Assembly: GCF_000247815.1 (NCBI RefSeq)
Contig: NC_021673.1
Span: forward strand, 51,902,138-51,966,137
Source: Ficedula albicollis
Taxonomy: Eukaryota > Chordata > Aves > Passeriformes > Muscicapidae
Reading direction: 5' to 3'
Length of the DNA: 64,000 nt
Of this stretch, positions 24,165-36,480 are shown piece after piece (the first letter of the stretch is position 1; the number at the start of each line of letters is the position of its first letter). The translations under genes and the position numbers were made by a program. The notes beneath the pieces are model-generated. The model searched no databases, was not told the origin of the DNA, and worked only from the letters and a program-made list of their open reading frames with translations.

Positions 24165-24247
24165 AATTAAGAGGAATCATTGAAGACGTACAAGACAGGA
24201 GAAAATTGAATTTTGCTCTCTGGAATAATGCATGTGGTTTTCAGTGA
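24165..24247 (+). other. Exon-like segment after a strong splice acceptor; unidentified
   Basis: An approximately 43-base pyrimidine tract (24121-24160), broken by a single G and ending in CCCCAACAG, precedes a frame that reads LRGIIEDVQDRRKLNF and then ALWNNACGFQ before a TGA at 24245. The acceptor is the best seen in the window. No donor follows, so if real it would be a last coding exon or a non-coding exon. No protein family was recognised, and the short length leaves chance as a fair explanation. Confidence 0.22.
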
Positions 24248-26779
24248 ACAGTCTAAGCTGTAACATGAAAAGCAGGAAGCATAAAATCCTGATTAGACTG
24301 AAAGAAAAACAAAAGAAGTGATAAGCCTTTATAATTTAGATTTTCTGTACAAGACATGGAAAAATACAGAAAGGGAAATCTGTTCAAGTCTCAAGAGATG
24401 GAGACATAAGTATAAGCAATCCTGAACTAAACCAAACAAAAAGTTTCATTTATTAGAAGCAATATTTGACCCACAGCCATTATAGTCACCTTTGGGGAGA
24501 ACATGGGATAATGTTACTGTCTTCATTCAGAGAAATATTACAGTTCCTTCAGAAAATTAATCATGTCATCCCTGTATTTCATTCCAAAAGGCAAAAACTG
24601 CTGCCACAAAGTCACTTTATATTGAAGGGAAGTTAGAACATGACAAATGTGTCTACTGTTTTCCAATATTCCCCAATGTTTAATGCCCAGTTTTACAGTT
24701 CCTTAAGTTAAAGATGCTGCAGGGGCTTCCAGAGGCTGAGGAAGAACCAGTGGGTTTCCCAAGCCCCCAAAATCTCAGAGAGTTTGCCAAGAATGGTCAA
24801 TAGGCAAGTAAGGCAAGACTTATTCATACTTGCAGTCTATGCTTGAAAATATGAATACTCTGATTTGAGTATGATTTTGTGCCTGCAATTTTGTTCTCTG
24901 TGCCAGCCTTCTGCACAACCACTGCTCATCACCTTACAGACCTGGTTCATTACACAGGCCTGTACCAATTGGACCCTATATTTTTTATATGATATGAAAG
25001 ACACTGAGATAGTTTGAAAAATCCTTAAACATATGAAAAAGATTGAAGAAATGGCGATACTTAGATGAAACTCACCTCTGGAAGTCATGCAACTCCTAAG
25101 AAATAAATAAATAAAATTGTATATATCTCTCCATGTTGGCAATAACTGAGCTAGAATATACAGTGTGGAGACTAGGAGCATCTGTGCAGCATTAAAAAAT
25201 ATAACATTATTTTCAAATTTGAGCATTAATGACTATCCTCTAATCTCTCTTTCAGTACTCTGTGGAGGACACATATTCCATAGTGTTCTGTTCAACTGCA
25301 AGCTATTATGAAGTTAATACGATTTTGGGACGCTGAATATCCACTGGGAGCTAGTTAGAGCTGTAGTTCTGCCAATATTTTAATCAAAAACTGCAGTTTT
25401 GAAACACCCAGGCTGCTGAAAAACTGCTCTCAAGTTGCAACATTGCAGCATTTTTGCTCCTGCTCACTTAAGGTCCTTTAATTTACTTCTCTTTAAGCGC
25501 CAATTGAAAGAAATGCATCTACCAGCTTATGGTGAAAGCCATACAGTCTAGAAACTTTTAAACCCAGACATTTTCTTCCTACTTTAATCTTTCTCACAGA
25601 AATTGTTATCCTCTGTGAAAAAAAAAAAAAACAAACCAATATCTGTTTTGTAGCAGACTGCCTTTGAGAGTACAACTCTTAATGACCAACCATACCAATG
25701 TAGTAATTAACTCCTTGGCAAGAAGAATAAAGAGCAATCTATTCATCCCTCATCAAACAGAAACTTTTTCATTCAGTTTATTCATTACATTGTTCGCTTA
25801 AAGAAGAATTTTCAGTTTGTTAAAGAAAAAAAAAAGAAACATAGAAAACCATAAGGCATGTGGGGTTCAAAAACATGTCTGTTTTTTCAAGCATTCTTAG
25901 TTCATTTGACAAAGTGTGTTTTATTTAAGTTTTTTTTCTTGGATTCCAAAACCACACTCAAATCAACCATGATCCTCTCCCTGCTCACAAACAAGCACAT
26001 GATATAAATCAAAGGAATTCCTGTGGCTCACAAAATTCCTCTTAAAGCTACATGTTACATCAGAAATCAGACAATGGATACTTTGCAAGAACACAATTTC
26101 TTTCTAATTATCTTATAACTGAGATAAGAATTAATTAAAACCTAAAGATAAGACTTCTCTCTCCAGTAAAAACTAATTTCTAACTCAAATATTTACACTT
26201 GCTGTTTGTGATGTCATTCTGAAGGACTTGGGATGAAAATGCGAATTTCCTGGAAATGATAATTTTATTCTCAGTTGGTAGATGCTTAGGATAACAAAAT
26301 TTATCAGACCTAGCTTTTATGGGCTACTTCAGCCCTTTCATTGCTGATCATTTGATAGTTGGAAAGAAACTAACTTTTTGCTATGATATTTCTATTTTGC
26401 TGATTTCTCTCCAGCTCAGTAAGGAGGAGATTTAATTATTCTATTTCCACTGAGTATCACATGTAACCGAAACAAGACTTCATAATTCTCCACTGAATGG
26501 GATGGAGGGCAAAAAATGGTAGGCAATCTAAGGTGGAGATTATCCAAGAGAAAGGGAATGAAGGTATTTCTCATTGTAATTCTTCCTTTTTCTGACAACT
26601 GTAAAATAATTTTCAAGCCTCAAGGCACAGGTTGATTTTTGTGTATGGAAAATAAACCAGAATTATCTGCTTTGAAATAAGCTGGTCATTTTCAGACTTT
26701 TTTTTTTAATCAATACATTATACTATGGACAAATACCCTATAAATTACAATTAGACTATAGGGAATAAAACAGAGAGTA
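24248..26779. other. AT-rich single-copy DNA, no gene recognised
   Basis: The largest frame is a 129-codon minus-strand one at 24837-25226 with no domain. Poly-A tracts occur near 25618-25631 and 25825-25835. No repeat family was identified. Confidence 0.5.
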
Positions 26780-27087
26780 CAATGGAAGCGATAAAGGGGC
26801 TGAAATCTTAGGACTAATTGAGCAGAAACTATGGGAGAAATAGACACAGATAAATGCTCCCTGGGCAAGAAGTGACCAAGAAACATGTTGTGAAACTTTG
26901 TGAAGAGATAATGTTACCAGGTGATCATGAAAAATCTGTAGCTATTGGGAAATTATTACCAAAACCAGAACCCTGTAAAAGTGCCATACAAGTAAAACCT
27001 TATATAAAGGCCTTGTATATTCAATAAAATTGGGTTCTGATCCAAACTCGGATGTCCCTGTCTCTTCATTGCCAATGAGTGACCACA
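26780..27087 (+). mobile_element. Probable solo LTR of an endogenous retrovirus (no internal genes)
   Basis: The right part has the layout of an avian LTR. There is a TATATAAAGG box at 27001-27010, an AATAAA polyadenylation signal at 27023-27028, and then the GGGTTCTGATCCAAACTCGG / CTGTCTCTTCATTGCCA type of R-U5 sequence seen at the ends of bird ERV LTRs, around 27032-27074. A possible CA terminus follows near 27086. The 5' limit is not clear and no target-site duplication was confirmed. No gag, pol or env sequence lies nearby, so this is a solo LTR or a fragment. Confidence 0.6.
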
Positions 27088-27730
27088 AAAGGTTACTGCA
27101 AAAAAGGCAAAATTTACAGTTTTTAGATCCTTAGTAAATATGTATGGGCTTTAATGCTTCACTACATTCCAATTTATCTGCAACAGAGAGAATGTTAATT
27201 TCTGTTTTAACAGAAATCTCTGAATATTGTGAGCTTTTCTTCAAACTCCTATCCAGGCCTGAACAGTGATGGCAAGACAGAGTTTTTTAGATAAATACAC
27301 CAACATTTTGCAGTGAGTGTATACTGTAACCATTTGCATTTCACTTTATCATACAGTGGGGGGAATCCTTTGGATGGAATGAGTTCACACAAATATTAGA
27401 AAATACGACAATACTAAAAATTGCAATTTTTTTGCTATGATTGACCTTAGGCATTTTTATTTCATGCCAGTAAACTGTGAAGAAATACCAAAAAAGCTCT
27501 TTTTTTTGTTCATGTGTGCTTCCTGAACGTGTACTTCTTAAGATTTACCTCATCTTTCAAAAACATTTCAAATATCTCCAATGGTAAAAAAGAAATAACA
27601 CCAGCAACAAGCACATGAAAGTGAATGCAAGCATTAAATCATAATCTTCTACAGTCAAAATCTGGTGGGCCACATAATTTTATTCTGTACTGCTCCCAAG
27701 GAGACCAGCAGCTGGGTTTTCCTTCGTATT

Positions 27731-27802
27731 GTCTCACTGTGGGCCTAATGCAGTTGTTGAAAATATTGAGGTCTCACTGTGGGCCTAATGCAGTTGTTGA
27801 AA
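27731..27802. repeat. Tandem duplication, 40-bp unit, two copies (second partial)
   Basis: Thirty-two bases starting at 27731 recur exactly at 27771. The last eight bases of the unit are not repeated. Confidence 0.92.
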
Positions 27803-28030
27803 GGCTTGTGCTTAGTACTTAGTGAAAAAGTAATCTATGATACACTAATGCACAGGATGCTTTTTAGTTACTGTATGTTTTACAGATCATACTTTCTTAT
27901 TAGATCCTTTGGCCCTTGTGTTTGTAAAAGCTTTTCTGTTTCAGTTTTAGGCTTTCTTACTGTACTGAGCGAAATGATGACAAAATGAGTCTGCAGAGGC
28001 TGTTGAAATATACAGGATGTAGAATCTCAG

Positions 28031-28110
28031 GTATCTAGTGCAAAAACAAAAGGAGGAGCTACACAAATTTCACCTGGAAGCTCAAACTGTTGAATTTCTT
28101 ATGAATGAAG
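28031..28110 (+). other. Exon-like segment bounded by AG and GTAAGC; unidentified
   Basis: The segment follows TCTCAG (28025-28030) and ends in GAAG|GTAAGC at 28110/28111, a near-ideal donor. One frame is open across all 80 bases and reads VQKQKEELHKFHLEAQTVEF and then LMNEG, a hydrophilic, helix-like composition. The polypyrimidine tract upstream is weak. It is the most exon-like piece in the window, since both splice signals are present, but no family was recognised. With the candidates at 22859 and 24165 it lies on the same strand, which fits a single transcript but does not prove one. Confidence 0.27.
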
Positions 28111-29945
28111 GTAAGCATAAGGGGGTGGGGTTTTTAAAAAAGTTCTTTTTCGGTTTCGCATTTGTTTGGTTTTGTTTTTGTTTTTTTTTCTGGGTGGGAA
28201 GAGAAGATGTGTGTTTTGGGAGTTTTTTTTTTAAATTAAAACATTAAATTGCATTAACAAATCACTAAACTTCTTTGGGCCTTACAGTCCAAACAGCCAG
28301 TTTGCCAGCTAGCAGTAATACTGCACAGTTTCTCTTAGGACCGTGAGCCTAACACATAAACGGGAAACTTCCACTTCCACTGACATAGGTTTACCTTAAT
28401 TAGAAACTGCTTATAAGATAGTCAGTGTTGCATAGCCACGTTTCAATTGAAAATTATTCTTTTCACTTAAGATGAATCAAATGTCTCAAAATCTACCTTA
28501 AAAGGAGAAATGTCTGTTTCCACTAAATTAGTAGTAGGAATGTAGTAATCTCTGTAAATGCCTGTGCTGCCTCAAAAAAAAAAGGCTTCTTTTACTCATT
28601 AAGTTACCTTAAACCATTTAAAATAATCTAGAAATTATTCATCCGAGCCCACCATTTTGCAAAACACAAGCCTACCCCCTTGGGAGACTGAGCTGCAGTT
28701 GTGCAGGGCTGATATTTACACAGTGTGATCCTCTTTTGGATGGGCTGGATCTTGCCAAATGCTTGCAAGCATATATCAAAATTCAACAATCTGTTCATTC
28801 CCTGAGATGCTGCTTGGAGAAGGTCTGATTTCTGGATGGTAGTCAAAAAGAAGCAGGGATAAGAGAGGTGTGTTCCTTAAACAGTTGAACTACTTCCATT
28901 ATTTATCTGCATTCTTCCCAAGCATATGGAAATAGGCAGGGTCAGCCTTTGGGTAGGAGCACAGAAGTGGCTGGAAAGTGAACCAGAATGGAGCGAGGCT
29001 GAACATATGGTGTAAGATGAAAGAAAAGTCCACCAATTACCCCTCACATTGCTAAGAGTGCCTGGTGCTTATTTTTACTCTAAAAAATAAAGAGTTTTCA
29101 TGCCATGATGCTGAAGATGGGAGAAACATTCTTCTGTCTCTGTCCATGTGATCTGAGATTCTACCTGAGGAGTGCACTGGAAAACCTGGTTCCAATTGTC
29201 ATCTGCTCAGTAACTTTTATGATCCTTGTGGAATCCAAACACTTCCGAGCCCATACTTTTTTGATGTATCTCTTAAGGGCAGTGATCTGTAACCCCATCA
29301 TACACAGGTCTCCTATTATATTTTCTGACATGAAGAAAACTGGAAAAGGTGAATTTATTTCCTGAATCCACAGAAACTAATAAGATAGTGATAAACAAGT
29401 CCTTAGTCAATGGCAAAAGCAAGAGGTTTGCAGTTGCTACTGAATCCACTGGAGTATTTTCTTTCATGTTGCCTGTGTTTTAAAGTAGCTGGCAAGTGCA
29501 ACAGAATACACTGGGGTTTAATGCTTTCTTTTTGTTGTTGTGTTTTTTGTTTTTTTTTTTTTGTTTGTTTGTTTGTTTTTTTTTCCAAATTAAACTTGGA
29601 ATGATGATTAGGCTAATAGCAAAATGAAAACTTTTTTGCCTGTTCTCATACTTATAAAATTGGTTTTTCAAACCCAGTTTCCTACATTTCTCTGATTAAA
29701 AATCTTTCTTACTAATTAGGACCATCAATGAAACAAAGTGTGTTTCTATAGAATTATCTTATGTGCTTCCAGTCCCAAAGTTCTCCTTTTTTTGTGTACC
29801 TTTATTGTTGTTTGCAACATCATTTGTTCTAGACTAATACGTATTTTATGATCTAGTAAGATAACCATAAAATATAGTTAAAAGACTGTTTCTGCTTTAG
29901 TATTATATAACCTTATATAAAGCATCATAATTTTGATTCACTGAG
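28111..29945. other. Single-copy DNA with T/G-rich simple tracts, no gene recognised
   Basis: A poly-T and (TTTG)n tract lies at about 29530-29584, and other T-rich tracts at 28165-28235. The frames here, including an 86-codon one at 29105-29365, have no recognisable domain. Confidence 0.55.
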
Positions 29946-30076
29946 GCTCATTCCTGAAAGACTTTCCCCGATGTTAGGCATAAGTGGTATATGACAGTGA
30001 ACATACTGTGCGCTCATTCCTGAAAGATTTTCCCCGATGTTAGACATAAGTGGTATATGACAGTGAACATACTGTG
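29946..30076. repeat. Tandem duplication, 66-bp unit, two copies
   Basis: Copy 1 (29946-30011) and copy 2 (30012-30076) differ at two positions, a C/T and a G/A change. Confidence 0.95.
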
Positions 30077-31339
30077 GAAATATTACAAAGCGTCAGAATC
30101 AGCCAGTTTCACTTGTACTGAATAAAATCAAACATCCATAAATGGTCCTAATGTCAAGGGGCTACCTAGCAAAAGAGGTCTTGGGTTAAAAAAGACAATT
30201 TATACCAAGAAAGCAAAAAATAAAACACCCTGTTTTCTGCCTATACAGTAGTCTGAGACTTTGCTGAAACAAACCAGTGTATTCCTTTAACTGGTAAGTG
30301 TATTCCTGTCCTCTGCCTTCCATGACCAGCTGAGTTTTTCCAATTTTGATTCATGTATTTTCTGCCTTTAGGTATTTTTTAACCTACTCCTTTCAACTTT
30401 CTTTCTAGCAATCCCAGCTCATTGTTTTTATCTTTCTTGAACTTTTATTAATTTTACCTTTCTTGCTGCTCACTTTTAATACTCCTTAAGAGCCTTAAAG
30501 TTCATTTGTAATGCTTGTCTCATTAGACAATAGAGTCTCACTTGACCAATAGAATAGAAGATAGGATGATTTTTTCAGAGTTGCTGAGAATTGACCCTTC
30601 ATCCGTACTTGCAAACTATATAAAGCGCATATAAACAATTATTTTGCATATACCACTGCTTTCCTCTCTCAGCTGAAGAAATGGAAAATGCAGAATTTCT
30701 GCGTGTCACAATATTCTTGATACAATGAATTGCAAAATAAAATAATTTCATCAGTTCATCTGTCAGACAGTTCCATCTGTCCCAACCTTTTTGTTACCAA
30801 CAATGCTTCAAAATACAAATTAATTTTCTTCAAAAATTATGTAAAATATTCTGGGCAGAGATGACTGCTTTTCCATTCTTTGATCTGTTTTTGCTCTCTT
30901 ACCACATGTATGCTTCACTGGTTTCAACATATTTATCCTCTGCTTACACTGATGTGAGAGAAGATTTGTTCTCTTTAGCAGCTTCTTCAAACAAGCAGAT
31001 CTAGATTAAACCTGGCACTGTAATGTGTCTGGAGAAGGAAGCTGGCAACTGAGAAGAACATTTCTGAGGTCATACTGTTCTGTCCGGTGAAAAAGGGAAA
31101 GGAAATGTGAAGGCAAGGCAAAGTCAAGTCTTCTAATATTTAGAAGGGAATGGTGAAATTTCTTGCAAAGAAGTAGTCCAAGGAGGTTTGGGTATTAATC
31201 CTATTTCCATTTCTAACTCTCAAAAAAATCTGTTTAGTTGTGCCAAGACTGAAAGAAATCTGTCTCTCCATCTAGGGAAGAATCCAAGCCTCCTAACATT
31301 ATTCTTAAAGACTTATATCTATTCCTGCTAAACCAAGCT

Positions 31340-31480
31340 ATATGATCTATAGGCCTGGTGGGATAAGGCCCTGAACAGCCTGGCTTAGTAGGAGGTATCC
31401 TTGCCTATGGCAAGGGAGGTTGAGACTAGATGATCTTTAAGGTCCATTCCATCCAAAACCATTTTAAAATTGCATGAATC
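31340..31480 (+). mobile_element. CR1 LINE 3' end, fragment
   Basis: The segment matches the plus orientation of the CR1 3' UTR. It contains GGCCTGGTGGGATAAGGCCC, then TAGTAGGAGGTATCCTTGCC, then GGGAGGTTGAGACTAGATGA and CTTTAAGGTCCATTCCATCC, which follow the consensus 'ctagtggaaggtgtccctgcccatggcaggggggttggaactagatgatctttaaggtcc'. The copy is truncated and diverged. Its 3' end faces the CR1 fragment that begins near 31518 on the other strand. Confidence 0.85.
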
Positions 31481-31517
31481 AGTAATTTTCAGTAAAGCAA
31501 TGATTCTGCGTGGAAGT

Positions 31518-31640
31518 ATTTCATAGAGTTTTAAAACTGTAGAATGATAAGGGCTGAAAGCAACCTTAAAGATCACCTAGCCTCAACCCCCTGGTCATTA
31601 GAGACCTTTAAACCTGCCTACTTCCAGCATAGCCTTGTAA
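31518..31640 (-). mobile_element. CR1 LINE 3' end, fragment in opposite orientation
   Basis: The plus strand reads a reverse-complement CR1 terminus: TAGAATGATAAGGGCTGAAA, then CCTTAAAGATCACCTAGCCT, then CAACCCCCTGGTCATTAGAG. It ends near 31640 and lacks the coding part. It lies about 40 bases from the oppositely oriented CR1 end at 31480, so the two termini are convergent. Confidence 0.8.
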
Positions 31641-31729
31641 CATAAACAGTCTATATTTTAATTACTACTGAGGAGGCTTGATTCCCTTTTTTGAATGGGA
31701 TTGTCAAAAGAAATAGATGGACTACCACA

Positions 31730-31863
31730 GGTGAGGAATATGGGGGAGTAAGGGATCTGGAGTCCTTGTTCAGGAGTATTTGAGGAAGGTGGAGTAGGTA
31801 AGGAATATGGGGGAGTAAGGGATCTGGAATCCTTGTTCAGGAGTATTTGAGGAAGGTGGAGGG
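31730..31863. repeat. Tandem duplication, 67-bp unit, two copies
   Basis: Copy 1 (31730-31796) and copy 2 (31797-31863) differ at about two G/A positions. The unit is purine-rich (GGGGGAGTAAGG, GAGGAAGGTGGAG). Confidence 0.94.
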
Positions 31864-33157
31864 TAGAGAAAGACAACTATTAATTAGATGATTTTTTAAA
31901 TTTTTTTTTTCAATTTTGGGGAGCTCCATTTAATTCTTAGGATGCCTTATCTAACATTCTTCATCCTCTTTTCCACTTAGTACACCATCTAATCCTTTCC
32001 TGTCAGTGAAATTGGCATCTTTGGAGGTAAAAGAAGGAAAGATAATAGTATGACTTTTTCTTCCTCATTTTTATAAAGACATTGTAAAAGTACTATATGT
32101 AATTTGGACTTTAAGGATTGTGATCACACACTGCATTGCAAAAAGCTTCTTTTGATGAATACAAATGAATGGATTAGATTTCTCAGCCAAACAAAAAAGA
32201 CATCATCATGCTAAGCAAAATTCTTTTGATTGTTTGTGTCAAAACTGTAAGCTCAAATCAGTGTTAACACTTCAAATTGTTTTTCTATTATTAAACTAAA
32301 AATCACTTAAATTTTAGCAAAAGTAAAGTAGTAAAAGTCACATTACGTGAGGCATTATTGTTCACTTGTTCCTTAATAATTCATATTGTGCATCCACCAA
32401 GTAAAAACATTGGTTTCCTATGATCCTGTACTTTACCATTCAGAGTAACTCTCTTGCCATCTGATTGCAACAGGGGAACATCCAAGCTGAGAGTGTTAAC
32501 TGGCAGATAGCTGGAGCATGGCAAGATGAAAGATGAGATTTGAAAACAACCCAGTGTTTCAGCCTACTGTGTTAGACTCCCAGACCAGCTAGCTTTGATT
32601 CTTAGCTATTTCTATGAATCATTTAACTACCATGAACCTAATCTCCCTAGGGAACCACGAGGGGAAAAACAAAGGAAAGACAAAACAGAGGGAAAACAGT
32701 AGTCAAAAAAGAGTGTAGAGAGAGACTTGGAAATAAAGGGAGACAGTGAGAAAATTTAATGGAAACTTTTAGAATAACTCATGGATTTTCTGGACTCACT
32801 ATCAACAAAAGCAACATTTGAAGCCAAGGTGGTGCTCCTGATATCCAAGTGAAAGAAAAGTAAGAAAAACCTTACTTTTTGCTTATTGGAGGTGAAATGA
32901 ATCTCAAAACACGTTCTTTTGTAAAGAGCTCTCAGATGTGTGTGAAGTGTCCATTACATTGTTCTCATACAGTTGTTTTGTCACTAGGCATTGTGTTGGG
33001 CTTTTTGTTTACATGGTTTCAATTTCATATCTATATGCTTATTCTAATATACAGTTTATGACTTTGGTAAAAAAGAGTTCTTCCAGTTACATCTTTCAAG
33101 ACTGTCTAGCACCAGAAATCCTTAGAAAGTTAGGGTCTGAAAAAGTCTTCCCTCTTA
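31864..33157. other. AT-rich single-copy DNA, no gene recognised
   Basis: No repeat family or coding sequence was recognised. The open frames of 60-82 codons near 32879-33186 overlap in different frames and are not convincing. Confidence 0.55.
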
Positions 33158-33240
33158 CCAACACCTGTTTCATACCAAAATATTGAAGCTTTAGTAGCCA
33201 ACACCTTCTGTTTCATACCAAAATATTGAAGCTTTAGTAG
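33158..33240. repeat. Tandem duplication, 40/43-bp unit, two copies
   Basis: Copy 1 (33158-33197) and copy 2 (33198-33240) are identical except for a three-base TTC insertion in copy 2. Confidence 0.93.
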
Positions 33241-36150
33241 TCTAAATGTCCATGAAAGTAATCAAGAGTGCTACAGTAAAGTCCCAAAACCCTTGAAATA
33301 TCAGCAATTTGGCCAAAGAGAAGAAACTAGTTATGACTACCAGAGATATGCAGGACTTCATATTTTGCATGCTATTCCAGTCACTATTTCAGACTGATTG
33401 AGGGCATTTATATTTAGCACTGAATGCATAAAAAGATGTTACCACAATATCAAATACTACCTCTGAATTAGCTCAAACAGCTCCATGAGTTTGGCCTTTA
33501 GCTGCTCACCAATATTCTCCACACCATTACATTTTACATTGTATTACAGTAAACCATTACCACAAAACCTCTGGAGCAATGTAATTTGCTGAACCAGAAA
33601 ATTGAGATAACCACTTGCATAGCACATTTTGACTGAGCTCATCACTTCTGTAATGCCTGGTGACAATGAGTCTAAGGCAGAGAGTCTAGTGGTAGTCTGT
33701 GAAGAGTTGCCATAGACACAGTACATATTGAAAGCAGATATATTAATGACAATCTGATAAAAAATGTCATTGATGCAATTGCTTCTTGTATTACTGTATA
33801 AAGGCTATATTGAAAAACCCAACCCATAGAAGTTAAACTGAAAAAGAAAAAGCTATTTGTAAACATCTTCACTGATGTGAACACTGCTGTAAGATTTCAG
33901 TATTATATCTATCTATGTGAACAAATGACCAGGTGAAATCCCTGGTCTACTGTCATCTCTCTCAGGGTACTGGATAGTTGAGGTAGCTGAAATGAAAAGT
34001 CATCTGTGTTTGTTTCTGTGCAGGCAGGCAAGAGCCATGGAAAATATTTTATATGGGTATGAATAGAGCAGTGGTTCTTTACCTGTCACAGAAAAAAAAA
34101 AATCATTTTGGAGCTAGAGTAAAACTATTTTAAGCTTTATAACCAAGTCAGAGCATTAGTTCAGTATGCCTGGGATTGAGAGAAGACAAGCTGAAGGCAA
34201 GAGATCTTTCGGGATCTGTGCTTTGTACTGTGCAGGGGAATGATGTGAGACAGCAGTTCTAGTTCTGGTTAGCAGACATATCAGTCTGGCTTAAATCATC
34301 CTTCTTGCAGTGACATGGCTATCTCATTTGGAAATATCTAAGTTACTTTTACTAGGCTGTCACACACTGCCTTGTGTGTACAATTGCCAAGTATCTCCAG
34401 AAACCAAAACTATGTTTCTCACCAAGCCAAGGGGCAGCAGTAATTTGGTCTCATAACTTTTGCATTCAGAAGCATCTTCCTGATCTTCCTGTTACAGAAA
34501 TTAAGGAAAGGCGTGTAGTTCTTCAAAGGAAATCTAACTTATTCACTCTAAGTGCACCAAAATTACAGCTTTTTCCTCCTTTGCAAGAACCTGAGGTGTA
34601 ACTACCACCCAAGTTTGCAGTTTTACTTCTAAGATAGAAGCTGTTACTTTTATCACACTCTTAGTTCCAATGAGGATTTGTGAGAAAGCTAGATGAAGTG
34701 GCATAGCACCAGAAAAGGTGAAAATAGCACATCATATACACATAAGTCAGCTTTATATTACCCATCTTTCCCAATTAAACATTTTTACTTTAAAATGCTA
34801 CATTTTCCAAAAAAGCTACGACTCTAAAATGGCCTGCTGCGATTATTACCAAAGGTTTCAGGGAACTAAAAATAACAGGTATTCATCTGCTGAAACACTA
34901 ACAAGTTTTGCTTCCTGGAAAAGAAATACCCATAAAGAAATTGTGACATTGAGACAATGAATTAAAGCTAAATTTCAATGACTCTGTGAAATTCCTATTG
35001 GGATATTTCTCTAGGACTAGCAGGTATTTTTAATTTTCATAAAGATTTTTTGATGCAAGAGTGACATCACTTTTGTGATGCACTGTGTGAATAAAGTACC
35101 CATTTATGCACAACTTGCCTGCATTTCTTGCTCAGGCACCCCTAAGAAATTCTCTTAATTTGAATGATGCAAATGTGAAGGACTTATTTACTGTGCACTG
35201 GCTCCAACAGGACCTTGTAATCTTGTTTGTAATTGACAAATTACTAGGAACTATATACGTCTCTATGACTGATGTCATATTATAAATATCTGTTGGTTAT
35301 GTAATTTTTAATGATTCAGACATATGACACCAGCTGATGCTAACATAAGAGAGGAAAAACTGTTGAATCTATGACTGGAAATTCTAGCAATGCACTAAGA
35401 TTTTGTGTATAGACAACTTTTGTGTCCCCAAACTAAGATTCTTCACAAAACCTTTAGATTGATGCAGGCAATATTTCCATTACCCTCTTGAAAGTCTAAT
35501 TGTACAAAGAGAACTGAATACTGTATTCACATTTGCAAACTTTGTTTTACCATGTTGCTGTTATTCTGTTCTCCCACCCTGAGCCATAACGTTTTCAACC
35601 AGAGTGTAATTTAAGAGGTTTTAAAAGAAACCCTAAAAAGATGAAAACATAATTGATGAGCAGAGTCCATTTAGTTTGTTTGCCATTAACTCTCCAGTAT
35701 CACAGTTTTATGCCTATAGACAATATTGTAATGATTTACACGCGCCACAGCTTCACATCAAGTTCCAGATGTTCTCAGTAACAACTGCTGTCTGAAAATA
35801 TTGAGACACTCTTCAGAAACAAAAAAATGAGGCTTTCAAGATGTGATGCACAGTGCTTTTGAAGAAAACGAATTCAAACTAGGAGGAGTTTTCTAGCACC
35901 TTTCTGCTCTTTGCATGTTTTTGACAGTAAGTCTGAATCAGGAATGTGGCTAAAATTATCCCTGGGTGAATCAGCTTCTCATTATTTAGCAAGGTCTTTT
36001 CAAAGAATCATCTAAATATAGAAAAGACAACAAGACAAAGACTTCTGTAAATCAAATTTTTTAAAAGAAGCTTGACTTGAAGTCTTGTTTTAACTGTTCC
36101 TCACTCTCAAGATGAATTTTCTGTTCTGTGAACCAGTGTAATTGATGCAG
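33241..36150. other. Single-copy DNA, no gene recognised
   Basis: No coding sequence was identified. The part from about 35035 to 35340 has moderate complexity with TAATT- and TGATGCAA-type motifs and no repeat signature, so it could be a conserved non-coding element. That cannot be told without alignment. Confidence 0.45.
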
Positions 36151-36480
36151 CTACAACACACACATTCCTGCCTGTTTGCTTGGGGCTGGAAACATATTAA
36201 ACCATTCCTGAGAGGAGCTCGTGTTGTGTCAGGTATAGCCAACAGCGACCATAAAGGATTCCTGTGTAGTTGCTGACACTTGAGGGTTTAATGCACAGCT
36301 GCTGATTTTTCAAGATGTTCCCTGTCAGCACCAGTTGCACTTTGTCAACTTCTGTCCCCATTTAGCACAAAGCATTCCTGGGAAATTTTCACTTAAATAG
36401 CACTTGAGGATCAGGCTGCAGTTGCTCCTTGTCCAATGGTCCAAGAATAAAGCACCTAGCAAGGTACATTTTCTGCTTTT
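36150..36480. promoter_or_regulatory. Possible enhancer-like segment with clustered CATTCCT and CAGCTG motifs
   Basis: Three plus-strand CATTCCT heptamers occur at 36163-36169, 36203-36209 and 36373-36379. CATTCC is the core of the MCAT element bound by TEAD factors. A CAGCTG E-box lies at 36296-36301. Base composition here is more balanced than in the surroundings and no repeat family was recognised. The call is inference from motif clustering only. Chance is a real alternative. Confidence 0.2.
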
